This document shows positions 26,954 to 37,858 of a stretch of DNA of 64,000 bases, one piece after another. The stretch is from Dichetophora obliterata (taxonomy: Eukaryota > Arthropoda > Insecta > Diptera > Sciomyzidae), in contig OY986439.1 of assembly GCA_963920525.1 (NCBI GenBank), forward strand, positions 21,852,819 through 21,916,818, written 5' to 3'. The position numbers and the translations under genes were made by a program. The notes beneath the pieces are model-generated. The model was not told where the DNA came from and searched no databases. It was given only the letters and a program-made list of their open reading frames with translations. Numbering within the stretch: the stretch's first letter is position 1; every line of letters begins with the position of its first letter.

Positions 26954-27655
26954 CATAGTTTATGAAATGCAACCATGTGTTTGTAATGAGAGAGCAGTCA
27001 AGCAGAAGGTGGACTGAGCGTGAAGTGCAGCTGATTATAGACATAGTAGAACTAGACAAGGTAGTGTTAGGGCAGAGAGCCGGTGACCGAAGGAATTTGA
27101 CAGCCCGTACAAAATCTGCAACCGATGAGAATGCGATAAGAAAGCAAAAATAGGCAAGAACAGCAAAATAGTTGAATTTGACAGTTATGGTCACTGAGAA
27201 AGAGAGCACATTCAGCAATAACACTACTTTGTCTAGTTTTACCATGATTATTGAGTTCTGTGTACTGTTGATGCTACGCTTGTACAACAGGGCACTCTCG
27301 ATCCATTGGATATTTTAGTATAGGATTGTTACAATCTGTGCTCTCATGCAATTAGGCTAGACACAGAGAACACCCCTTTTATCTTTAATCCTATTGTAAA
27401 ACTTTAAATTTTTTGGTGAAGATTCGAAGAGCTTTTCCCGGCCTTAGACTTCTGGCAGTTTGTTGTTTTTACAACTATTACACCAGCTACTATATTTACG
27501 AAATTATTATGTTTTGAGGTTTTTGCAAAATGGTGTAGAGCTCACTGCCGGTTATCGTAAAAGCCAAAATATTTTGGGAATCGTTAAAAAATAGACCAAA
27601 GTTGATTCTTAGAGAGGTACAAATTAAACTCCCCCGACCCTAGTCGAGGCACCTT
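26954..27655. repeat. Inverted pair inside hAT element, otherwise no gene
   Basis: ACTAGACAAGGTAGTGTTA at 27051-27069 and its near complement at 27219-27237 form a TIR-like pair around 150 nt. No clear duplication flanks it. The rest is unassigned. Confidence 0.4.
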
Positions 27656-27659
27656 AATA

Positions 27660-29290
27660 TACATATATAATTTCATTTCATTTATTTACCAAAACATTGT
27701 GCAATAGAACTAAGTTCTTTTACAGTACGACAAGAAAAAAAAATCAAATTCTTAATATTATTAAATTAACAAGAAGCTTAAATTAAATATTTTAAATACA
27801 TGTATAAATCATTAATAAGGCGTAAGGAGTTAGTTAGAACACCTGATTGAAAATTCGAAATTACAATAAAACTAATGACTATATATTTTAAGATGAGATA
27901 GTACAGGAAAAGAAACAGAAAGTGCTAGTAGAAAGACTAAGGTGAAGAAAAGAAAGATAGGATAGATTGTCGAAAAACACCTCTCCCACTGATTTTCCTT
28001 AACCTACGAGGCAGGGCATTTCACAATCTAAAGGCGTTGACGAAGAATAAGTTAGACGAAAAAAGTGAATTGTGTCGTGCAACAATGAGAACAAGACTTC
28101 TCGTAGATACACAAAACTGTAGTTTTCATACAAACGTTTTTACGTGTATGAGCTTATGTATAAAAGTACAATTTCGTGCATTGAGGTAAGCTATTATGTC
28201 ACAACCAAGTATTGCGTTTCTAAAGGTTGAGAGGTGGTCATATTTCCGCAGTACGCATACATAACGAGTAGCATAATTGAAAGTAATTTGCAACTCCTTT
28301 TGAGAGGATGAGTTAAGCCTACTATAAACTACATCTGAATACGTTATTATTGGCAAAATTAGATGTATCACTAACCTGCGTTTAGCACTGACAGGAGTTA
28401 CGCTAGACGTCATTCTTAAATCACGGAGAACATAATATACTTTTTGGACTACACTATTACATGATCTACACAAGATAAAGAATAGTTAATATAAAAACCT
28501 AGATTTCTTACGTTGGAAACCAAAACGAGCTTATTTTGGCCAATAAACAGATCAGGGTTTCATAAACATCATCAACACAAGTTTTGTTTTTACAGATAGG
28601 CAGGACACAAGATTTGAAAGCATTAAGTTGGAGACCATTACTCCTGGCCCACTGATGGATCATACAGATTCATTTAATCTACAGCTTAGGTCATCAAGAA
28701 GTACAGTTCATCTAGAAAGATAAAGCTGGACATCATCAGCATATGCATGTACAGATGCATACTTACAGACACTAAAAATATCGTTTATAAAAATAGACAA
28801 TAGCAGTGGGCCAAGTATAAAGCCTTGTGGGACTCCACTTGAAACTAATTTATATTCTGAAATTTGCTGATCAACTTTGACACATTGTAACTTATTATAC
28901 AAGTAACTGAATATAAGATTAACAGCACTATCACAGATAACAAAATAACATGTAAACTTTTGACATAGGTAACTATGTTTAACTTTATCGAAGGCCTTAA
29001 AAAGTCAAGAAGGCATAGTAAAGTCATACATCCTGCATCATACTCAGGTCTGATATCATCCACCTTAACTACTGCAGTGGAACACCCTTGCCCAGCTCGA
29101 AAACCTGACTGAAATGGTGATAACAACTTCTTTTTAGATAGATAATTACTGATTTGATGAGCCATAAGTTTCTCACATAACTTAGCCAATGGCGATAAAG
29201 TGCTTATCAGCCTAAAATCATTAGCTCCAGAAGGGTTTTGTTTTTTTTTCTTATTGGTTGTGCAACAGCAATTTTCCAGAGATCTGGAAA
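27660..29290 (-). pseudogene. Non-LTR retrotransposon reverse transcriptase relic
   Basis: Read on the minus strand, three broken frames follow each other in RT order. The fingers region (FRLISTLSPLAKLCEKLMA, SPFQSGFRAGQGCST) is at about 29230-29030. The palm (GVPQGFILGPLLLSIFIND, then YADDVQLYL with the catalytic YADD) is at 28838-28715. The thumb and C-terminal part (LILPIITYSDVVYSRLNSSS) is at about 28375-28126. This is the Jockey/CR1-like type of RT. The 3' side ends near 27680 in AATAAATGAAATGAAAT, a LINE-like tail. The copy is 5' truncated (no endonuclease) and frameshifted, so inactive. Confidence 0.8.
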
Positions 29291-29511
29291 TTTTGATGAC
29301 ACAAAACAGTGATTTATGATGTGGGTGAGTGGGCTGATAATATGTGAAAATAACAGCTTCATGAACTTCATAAAAATAATACATAATACATAAAAAACTT
29401 AACTTTAAAATGATAGGAAACAAATATTTGTATATATTAATTTTTTAGTATAAGAAAAAATTTTATCAAAACCCCCCATGGGTAAATCCTGGCTACGGCC
29501 CTGGCGTAGAC

Positions 29512-29994
29512 ACTAACGTATGGCAACTCTACAGTGTCCAGAGTTGCCGTTATTTTATGACAAGCTATTTCAATTGCAAATCAATTGAATAACAACAACG
29601 ATATAGTTTTTAATGCCGTTTTAAGATGCATCCGTTCAACTTATTCGGAACATCTAATTAACAGAGGTTTTTCTTTCATTTTATTCGTGCTCATCTCATA
29701 TTTTATGTTTTCATAATAATTATGGCTATTTTATCACTATTAATTTGCTAACGTTTAGAAATCTATCTAGCGAAAGTTAGTTCAAATCAAACAACATGTT
29801 CATGCTGCTTAAAAAATATTAAAAAAGAAAATAAAAATAACAAGAAAAAGCTAGTTAGCTGTTTTGGAGATCAACAAGAAAAAAAAAACAGAAATAAAGG
29901 GTTTTTACAGTTAGCCGTTTTTTTTTAATTGTATTACTTTAGCTTTAAGTACAGAGATTTTTTTGTAATGAAATATTAATTATTTCAATCATTA
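29512..29994. other. No gene seen
   Basis: AT-rich flank to the right of the hAT element. The only small structure is GGCAACTCTACAGTGTCCAGAGTTGCC near 29525-29552, a short hairpin. Confidence 0.4.
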
Positions 29995-30247
29995 TATCTG
30001 TGGTCACAAGGAATAATGACTGAACTCAAAATATCGTAAAAAAGCGATATGGATTTTAGTTTATTGCCAATTTTTGGAAGTATGCAGATATCAATTTTTT
30101 GCCCAGAATTGATCATCGCTTATGTCTGCATATATTTTTTTTTGTAACGGTAAATATATTTTAAAAAAATGGGTCGTAGTTCGTGCAATTAAAATATCGT
30201 TTTTTACGATACTTGACCTTAGTCGTTATTCCTTATGACCACAGATA
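29995..30247. mobile_element. 253-bp TA-flanked MITE, TATCTGTGGTCA ends
   Basis: Inverted arms of about 45 nt start TATCTGTGGTCACAAGGAAT and end as the complement, with TA outside each end. A small internal hairpin (TATCGTAAAAAAGCGATA) occurs on each side. It shares its terminal wording with the 3.1-kb element at 31008-34121. Confidence 0.7.
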
Positions 30248-30816
30248 TATTTTAATTTTTTTTTAATTTTACTATTTTCTGTTATTTTATGTACTGAAAG
30301 TTTTTTCAACATATTTACCATTTACCTTCATAATATAGAAAAAAAATTTAAATTTATATAATGAGAGAGAATTTAAATTCTCAATTTGAATTAAAAAAAT
30401 GGCAACAAACACGATGAATGGCAACAAAAGTTGAAAAATGGTGACAAAATTAAAAAATTTTAACGAAAGTTGAAATTTTATAAGAATAATAAATACTCGT
30501 ATAATACAAAGTTTATTTCAATTTTATCAGTTTTCGAGTTTTACAATCCTGAATTACACTTTACTAGTAAACCCGTGTTGCGTTAAAACTCCAAAATAAA
30601 ACATACACGGTTAAAAATCCTGGAATAAATTTTAGTCCAGCTAAAATACTACTGCATATTTTTACCTTGAGGTTTAAAAATAAAACTTTCACAAATAATA
30701 ACCCATAATTAAAACTTTTCTGTACTAAAATATAAACCAAATAAATATTGCAATGCTAAAACTCAATATTAGGCTATTAGATTCATAGGCTTGTTTATGG
30801 CTTTTGTTTCGTATAG
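30248..30816. other. No gene seen
   Basis: AT-rich, with an ATGGCAACAAA word repeated near 30400-30450. No coding frame or element ends. Confidence 0.4.
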
Positions 30817-30884
30817 CGCAAAAGCCCAGTGGTTAACGTAGTGAGCTTACAAACTGGATGTCCCTGGTTCGAATCTCATTGTGT
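30817..30884 (+). other. tRNA-like sequence, probable SINE head
   Basis: Contains an A-box-like AGCCCAGTGGTTAACG and a B box GGTTCGAATCT spaced about 43 nt apart, with a D-arm-like and T-arm-like order as in a tRNA. A matching acceptor stem is not evident and no CCA follows. I call it a tRNA-derived SINE head or a tRNA pseudogene rather than a working tRNA. The RNA polymerase III promoter boxes themselves look intact. Confidence 0.45.
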
Positions 30885-31854
30885 TTGTTAGTTTTGTTTT
30901 TTATATAAATCCAAGCTTGTACTAAATTTTAAACCAAAGCTGTATTAAAACAATTTTTTTAGTATTTTGCAAATACTAGATTTGAAACCAAAGCTGGTGT
31001 GGTCATATATCTGTGGTTATAAGGCATAACAGCTAAAGTCAGTTTTTTATACTTTTCAGTAAAGCAGTTTGAAGTTTTAAACTGTTATGTGAAACCGTGT
31101 GTAACTCTGACAACAAACATTTTTATTCACAATTGAAGGAAATTAACGTAATTTTTATATCCGTTTATTTGCGCATCATTAACTCAATGGAAAAGGGGCG
31201 GAAATGGCAAAAACGCGACTTAGGTTGTTTTTCCTTTAGTGAAAGTTTTTCCTTTTTTTTTTTAGAGTCAAGCTTTTATGCTTTGAGAAAAAGGGCACAA
31301 ATAGTATTCCAAAGTCAAATGTGTCTGTTATGCCCTGAACTTATAGTACAGTTGTTCTTTGAGTTAAATAGTTATTCCTAATTACACGTACATGATCGAA
31401 CATTTTTTTATTGATTTAAGCAATGTTTCCACAGTAAATTTTTTTGCACAAGAAAAGATGCCTACCAACTTTTGTTGTTAATTACTTGCAATCTAAAATA
31501 TTGCAAGCAAAACAAGGCTTACACTTTCAAAATTGTATGCTAACTTCAGAAAAATTTATTGTGGTAACGAGGTTTAAGGTTCCGATTGAAACATATGATT
31601 GTAAAATCATTTGTTATGTCACCTTATAAAATTTTTTCTTTAACTCTTAAATCATCATCGGAGATTAAACCAGAAATAATAAAGAAAACTCTTGCGGTTT
31701 TATATTTATATTATTTGAAATTTTAAATGTATTTAGTTATATATTTTTTGATATCGCGAATTAAGAAAGTATTTGAAATAATTTTTACGTATATAAAACA
31801 ATTTTTAAAACCAATTAAAGGAAAAAGAAAAAACAAATTAAAATAGACGATTAA

Positions 31855-32300
31855 TTTTTCATCATCTGCATCATTTTCTACCAAGTCAGGGTGTACATTT
31901 CGGTAATCCTCGCTTGAACGTATATTATGGTAAAACGTGTGGTAATCTTGATTAATGAACTGTTTGAGGTAAAGCAGCTCTCTTGTTTTTCAATAGATAT
32001 ACATGGAAGGGCCCTTACATATAGTATTTAAAATGTTCGCAGGAAATGGTGATGCCTGTAGTATATCAAGCAAGTAGTTTTTCCTGCTCACGCAAAATCA
32101 TTCCCCAAAATTTTTTCCTGCATTCGTCAAATCTTCGACAAACTTTAGCCTTGGTTTCGTTTCAGAAAGTGTTTCAAATAACTGACCACTATTGAGCGCA
32201 CGCTACCTTGTATTAAAAAGTACATTTTCCTCGTCTTCTGAACTTCCTGAAATTTCTGAATGAATTGTTGAATAAAAATCTAGATTCTAATAGAATCATC
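31855..32300 (-). pseudogene. Coding-like debris, unknown protein
   Basis: On the minus strand short segments in shifting frames look protein-like. They are YSTIHSEISGSSEDEENVLF (about 32275-32215), LFETLSETKPRLKFVEDL (about 32180-32125) and LYLKQFINQDYHTFYHNIRS (about 31975-31910), then VHPDLVEND. The composition (acidic patch, then aromatic-charged) differs from the surrounding A/T. It may be the dead transposase of the enclosing element. I do not recognise the family. Confidence 0.25.
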
Positions 32301-33573
32301 AGAATCGCGGAAAAAATGCTTCACGATTTTCCATTTGCAGCAGAAATTTGCTGCGTCTAACAAAAAAAAATTATATTTTTTTCGACTATGTATTTAAAAA
32401 AAAAATAGTATTTTAAAAATTTTTTTTACGTTTGCTTATCTAGAAAACTTCAGTTGATGGCTAGCTTGTGGTTTACACTTTCAACTGTTTTCGGCTTGTT
32501 TTTTTTCATGAAAATTTCCTGAACTAACTAAATTAATTTGTGAAGGAAGTATCATCGTTTTACATCTCAAGATTACTCTAAAAATTATGTGATATTTCAA
32601 GGTGTTTGCATCTAGCTTAGGCTCAATTTTAAACTGAACTTGTTTTGCTGAAATTTATCCTTACACTTAACTCGAGTTGTGACAACGTCTCAATTACGAC
32701 AATCAACGACAATTATTTTGTCCTTAAATAATTTAGAGTAAAAACCTAAATTGACTTTGCCAAGTTTTTTATTAACTTTTAGATACTGAAAAGAAGCTAA
32801 ATTAAAGATATGATTTCTTATATCGCTCGATGTTCAGAAGTTTCTTTTGGAATAGTGACCTAACTCAAAATAGGAAGACAAAAAATAAAAACTGTATTTT
32901 GCCCTAACTACTTAACTCAACTTTGGAGCATTTTCTGTTGACTTGAAAAGATCTAATCTCAACTTTAGCTGTTTTTCCCAAATAAAAATAATAAGTTGGG
33001 AAAATTATTCAGAAAATTTATGAGTTAGGCTATTATGGCAAAACAATTATTGCTAAAAATGAATGAAGTTATTTGGTTTTTTCGGTGCAGCACCCGTAAA
33101 TTTTATGAAACACGCATCAAATTTTATTGGCATATAGATTCGCATGTTGTGATTCCAGTTACGTAAATAACTCCACCCCAGCAAAAAAAGTGCTTCCAAA
33201 AAAAGGTAAAGTGGAAGGGAAAGTCTTGAATTCCATCCCTTCCACTTTCATATCCAAAAGGAATTCTTTTAACATATGCATGTCATTGGGAGGAATGCTT
33301 TCCTTAGTCTTCTCTAGAAGTGCTTCTAAGACTTTTTCAATGTAAAATTTCTTTGAGCCGTTCAATGAAAGGATTCTAGTAGATGTTTTCCAGGAGAACT
33401 TAAAGATGGCATTCTATGGAATGAAATGGTTTTTGTGGTTAGGGGGACTTAAAAAATCCTACGAAAATTGGATTTCCCGATTTTCTTGGGATTTTAGTGT
33501 TGGAAACTAGAAGTGGAGTTTAAAAATCCTACGAAAAATATCTAAAACATATACATATTATAATTATATATTA

Positions 33574-33878
33574 GGGCGGGTCAAATTCTGGCTCAGCGAA
33601 ATTCGTAAAATACATGTAATTTCAAGACTTTTTCTCCACTACAGCATATACAAATTCTGAAAAAAAGCTGTGCGGACTTTCGTAAATAGATTCATACACA
33701 TACATTCATACATTTATATTTTATAATTGAGAACAAAATCTATTTACGAAAGTCCGCACAGCTTTTTTTCAGAATTTGTATATGCTGTAGTGGAGAAAAA
33801 GTCTTGAAATTACATGTATTTTACGAATTTCGCTGATCCAGACCTCCAAAAAATTCGTCCATACAAATTGACCCGCCC
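33574..33878. mobile_element. 305-bp foldback MITE, copy 2 (TA flanks)
   Basis: Same length and almost the same sequence as 16847-17151. It starts GGGCGGGTCAAATTCTGG and ends TTGACCCGCCC, with TA at 33572-33573 and 33879-33880. Here the terminal repeats match each other better than in copy 1, so this copy is closer to the intact form. Confidence 0.85.
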
Positions 33879-34123
33879 TATTATATATATTATATTTTTC
33901 TTTAATTGAATTTAAATGCTATTTGAATGTCTTCCAGAAGTAGTTTATGAGAATGCCTTTTGAAAGCACTTCTTGATAATGCTAAGAAGAAGCACAATTG
34001 GATCCATAGAAAGTCTTTTGGAAGCAGTGTCCGTAAGAATGAATGTCACATTTGAATCAAAAATTTTGCTGGGACTTTGTCCTAAATCGACTTTAGCAAT
34101 TAAGGCTTGTGACCACAGATATA

Positions 34124-34606
34124 TAGTACAGACAAGTTTAAATTTTATTCCAAGATTTTTAACGTGTACCTAGTGTTATTTTTTTGATATTTATTGGGAC
34201 AATATTACTTTTCCTTAACATATACCAGTAAAGTAAACCAGTTATAAGTAAACCAGAGAACTGTACAAGCCTACTTGAAGTTCAAGGATTTTCAAGTACT
34301 TGAATTCAAATATGTATACAAACTTGAATAAGCAAGCTTAAAGTCATATCCCTGCTTTACGTTCCTTCAATTTTAATAACTTAAAAATGTACCTTGTAAT
34401 GAATGTACTGTAAGGCTATGCATAAAAATTATATAAAATAAGTTTTAAATTAAATTATGTTTTTTTTAAAGCTTTATTTTTTATGTTATTGTTTGGGCTT
34501 TCAAGGGAATTTTGTCAGCTTTTATGTCATTTTTGCAGCTTTTAGATCATTTTTGTAATATTTTTTAGGTCTTTTTTGCAGTTTTTTATGTTATCAAAAT
34601 CCGAGC
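34124..34606. other. No gene seen
   Basis: AT-rich. A short phrase repeat occurs at 34495-34590 (GCTTTTATGTCATTTTTGCAG, GCTTTTAGATCATTTTTG, TCTTTTTTGCAG). No coding signal. Confidence 0.4.
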
Positions 34607-34742
34607 CCAGGGGCCCTATTCTGTAACTGTGAGTTTTAAAGTGTACACGAGCTGTCACAAAAACTCACTGCTTTGAAGTCAGTGAGTTCAGTCAGAAAAA
34701 GTGTACACTTTAAAACTCACAGTTAAAGAATAGGGCCCCTGG
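34607..34742. mobile_element. 136-bp MITE, CCAGGGGCCCTATTCT ends
   Basis: Arms of 42 nt (CCAGGGGCCCTATTCTGTAA... to GTGTACAC) match as complements with one difference. The terminal core GCCCTATTCT is shared with the MITEs at 15147, 54170 and 60272, but here no TWA duplication is visible outside. Confidence 0.65.
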
Positions 34743-35734
34743 TCATCACAAAAAAAAGACGCTTAAGTTATAAAAATATCGATATGTTTTTCTAGTTCAA
34801 TTTAATAAATACAACTATAAAAAAATTTGTATTTATTTGTATAAAAATAATTAAAAACGATTTTTCAGTGAAACAATAATGAATATGAGTATATAGCTAC
34901 ACTATTCTTCCAGATTATATTAAAATAACTTTCTTAAAAAAGATCATACATACTTTGCGGATTTTTTTCGTTTATATTGATGCAGACAAAAACCACTTCT
35001 ATTTTTTATATCGCCAGAAAAGGCGTACGAAAGTTAGGTGTGCGACTATGGAAATTACCATATACTCGTACTACACAACAAATTCACATTTATCGAAAAA
35101 GTACATTCACGTAATAAATCATACATCGCTTAGATATTGTTCGATTTGCAAAAAATTTAGTTTAAATATTATCTTCATTAAATTAAAGGCCTTAAGACGA
35201 AAGTGTTTAATTTTGAAAAGAACATCATTATATACCAGATGGGGAGAATTCACATACAAATTAATTGAAAAAATCATCGATATTCACGTTCATTTGCTCT
35301 TGGTGACCGCAAACTTAATTTGATGTCATACTGAGTACAGAATCGGATACAATAACCAATTTTACATGGGGATAGAATTTTGATATAATTTTCGGGTAAC
35401 TTTAATGTCAGTAGGAAAATAAATAAACTTACATGAACTCAGAGGGCCTGAAACACACATTTTTAACTGGAACAAAACCTGCTTATGAAAAGTGTGGTCA
35501 TTCTTTGGAGTTTTGCTTTTTTTATGCGTGTTCCTTTCATGTTAAAGTAGGATGTGTCTGTATGTAATATATCTGCATATATTTTTTATTTTTTGAACTA
35601 AATATAAAATTGTGCAATATATTATTATACTGGGAGTAACAAAGATTGTACAAATCAATTTCAGCTTCCACGAGTACCGCAACAGTCCTTAAAACTTCCT
35701 CTATTTGACGAACAAGACGCACCTTGCTTCGACA
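34743..35734. other. No gene seen
   Basis: AT-rich sequence. A 122-codon plus frame at 34955-35323 is Lys/Ile/Tyr-rich with no recognisable motif and no conserved-looking block, so I treat it as chance. Confidence 0.35.
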
Positions 35735-36420
35735 ACACTAAAAAACCACAACAACAACAATATCGACAACAACAACTCTACAAAAACTAACCATGACCAC
35801 AATTTCCAATCAGGTTATTGAGCTGTAAAAATTGACACAATCCATTCACGAATGACAACAACAAGGTCGCCGCATACCAGGCAAAACAACCGCAGCTTCC
35901 ACCGATCGAATGAGCCGACCAAACAACTAGCCAACAGCCACCAGCCACCAGCCACCAGCTCAGCAGACCATTCCAAACACCAACTAATATCGTTTTCCAC
36001 ACATTGCAACATAATAAAAACGAGCTGTGTATAAAAGAATGCAAAAGAATAAAACTAAATAGAATAAAATCTCTAATAAACTAACGCGTGTTAATTTATT
36101 CAACTACCGGGCGGTCGTTCACGACAAGCTCTATAAATTATCACGCATACGCACGCACGCACGCATGCATGTACGCTTACGCTGGAAGACGACACTGGAG
36201 GCAACAAGTTGGAGACATTAACGATGCAGACAGTGATGAACACCAGGCCAGGCCAAGCGACAAGAGACAAGATTTCCAAAAAGAAAAAAAAAACACAAAA
36301 ACCACAACTATTAGAAAATTGTCTCAATGAAGATTCTAACGGGTGCGTAAAGTGTGCCAACCAGTTGAAGCCTTTACTAGGGGAGCAGGAGGAGGGCGGC
36401 ACAAGATTCTAGCAAGCGAA
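35735..36420 (+). other. CA-rich segment, possible solo LTR
   Basis: Distinct base composition: CAACAACAA tracts, a tandem AGCCACC word (35935-35960), a TATA-like TGTATAAAAG (36026-36035), two AATAAA-type signals (36060-36080), and the phrase CTACCGGGCGGTCGTTCACGA after them. TATA box, then polyadenylation signals, then a non-A/T leader is the order of an LTR and leader. I see no matching second LTR and no terminal TG..CA I can defend. Overlapping short frames on both strands look non-coding. Confidence 0.25.
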
Positions 36421-36777
36421 TTTATCAAAGATCCAGATAGACGACGTACAGTGAGACGATCAGCACATTGTAGATGAAAAAAAACCACAATTTTTTTAAT
36501 TTAGGGGAGTATTCCTGGTTGGAAGGCTGTTTTTGGACCCTTTTTGAAAAACTTCTCATTTGAAAACGCAAAGAGTTATTTAAATTCTTTTTTTATTTTA
36601 TTAAGAATATATTAAATTAAATAAAAAAATTTTTCCTTTGTAGGAGGGCTGTTCAAAAAGTTATCAACCTTCAAAGTTGGGCGTCGAAAAAAAGGTATGC
36701 TGCTTGCGGCCCGGATAATTCGACTTCGAATCAACTGAAATGGAAAAATAAACGGCGTTAGATTCAGTACAGATGTA

Positions 36778-36932
36778 ATTCTGGTCCCTACCTCAATCAT
36801 AATTTTGCGATTTTGTTTACAAAATGGCGGTCATTGAAAAATGAAAAACCGATTTTGGGTCTTTTTTTTAGCTTAGTGTAAAAATAACAGTCAAAAATTG
36901 TTTAAAATTGTGATTGAGGTAGGGACCAGAAT
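36778..36932. mobile_element. 155-bp inverted-repeat MITE
   Basis: ATTCTGGTCCCTACCTCAAT..AATTTT at the left and its complement at the right, 28-nt arms with one mismatch. No convincing target duplication. Confidence 0.55.
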
Positions 36933-37121
36933 GGTGACAATTTTGCGTCAATTGCATGTGGTTTCATCAAAATCGGTTCAGTAGAACCGGAGAAAAGTGA
37001 CTTCGAAGTTCAAAAACGTGATATTAAAAAAACTCAAAGAAAATTTTATTCAATAAAATATTTTTTTGGGAAATACTTACATATATCAATCTGCAATGCC
37101 AGCCCCATAAAGAACTCCTTC

Positions 37122-37495
37122 CTATTCTTCAAAAAATGAGGACCCAGCGGCTCTTTGTGCTCTTCGGGCAGTTCTACCTTCTTTTGATGCGGCCAGAGCT
37201 CTGGCTTCGGACCTTTTCAAACGTTCTTCGTTCCGTGACATCGCGAAATCATATGTGACGTTGCCAATCGGGATGCCCATTAGGTTCATTATTTGAGGTT
37301 TTTGAGGCAAAAAACCTTCGTTAAATATGACAGAAGTTTTTTTGCCGATGTACTTGTGAATTCGGTGTCCTCATCTCTTTCGTGTGGGTTACCACGAAAC
37401 TGGCGTTTCAAGGGACGAGTTTTTCGATTGCTACCAGTGTTTCTTTTATTTTTATTTCTATTACTTTTTCTAGCCGTTGTCTTTAGCACAAACAA
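37122..37495 (-). pseudogene. Transposase remnants (Mutator-like/Kolobok type)
   Basis: Two overlapping minus-strand frames. The upstream one (37495-37289) is Lys/Arg-rich and contains KRQFRGNPHER followed by TSTSAKKL, the N-terminal wording I associate with insect Mutator-like/Kolobok transposase proteins. The downstream one (37310-37122) holds MGIPIGN, then a highly charged Arg/Ala/Glu segment (RNEERLKRSEARALAASKEG, RTARRAQRAAG), which resembles the C-terminal tail of the same family. The catalytic middle is missing, so this is an internally deleted copy. Family assignment is from memory of motif style only. Confidence 0.4.
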
Positions 37496-37858
37496 AAATT
37501 TTTATCAAAACTGTATGAGCGCATGCGTCCGGCTTAAAACTCAATTCAAAGTGAACTAAACGCTGCCAACATTCGAATACCTAAAGCCTGGTTTTCATTA
37601 GGTCAGTTTTCAATGACAAATTTTGTCAATCTAATCGAAACGTATTGTCATTTACATTTGTTGTCATATACAATATGACCACTGATTGTCATATAAAATC
37701 ACAAACAAGTGAAAACAGATAGAATTTTGCTAGTCAATCAAAATATCGTTGTATGACAAGAAAAATTGAAATGCCAACATGTTGGCATTTTGTGTCAGTT
37801 GTTGCCTACAAAAAAAATTTTGTTTTCATTTTTTTTCACTGCTGGCAAAGTTTTTTAA

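Larger units (their letters stand above)
22773..29503. mobile_element. 6.7-kb composite hAT element
   Basis: The left end CAAGGCCGAGGACAAGG and the right end (complement) CAGGGCCGTAGCCAGG match imperfectly. They are bordered by octamers GTGTAGAC (22765-22772) and GCGTAGAC (29504-29511), 7 of 8 identical, as expected for an old hAT duplication. Inside are a second hAT-like element (23921-26945) and a LINE fragment (27660-29290). No transposase survives. Confidence 0.6.
31008..34121. mobile_element. 3.1-kb TA-flanked TIR element
   Basis: Left end TATCTGTGGTTATAAGGCAT, right end (complement) TATCTGTGGTCACAAGCCTT, with TA outside both. It carries the foldback MITE at 33574-33878 and coding-like minus-strand debris near 31855-32300. 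It may be a long relative of the MITE at 29995-30247. Confidence 0.5.

Noticed and set aside
34955..35323. 122-codon plus-strand frame
   Set aside because: Lys/Ile/Tyr-rich composition expected from AT-rich DNA, no motif and no splice context.
35787..36412. Several overlapping frames on both strands at 35.8-36.4 kb
   Set aside because: CA-rich low-complexity sequence opens many frames. None carries a motif, and the region looks more like LTR or leader sequence.
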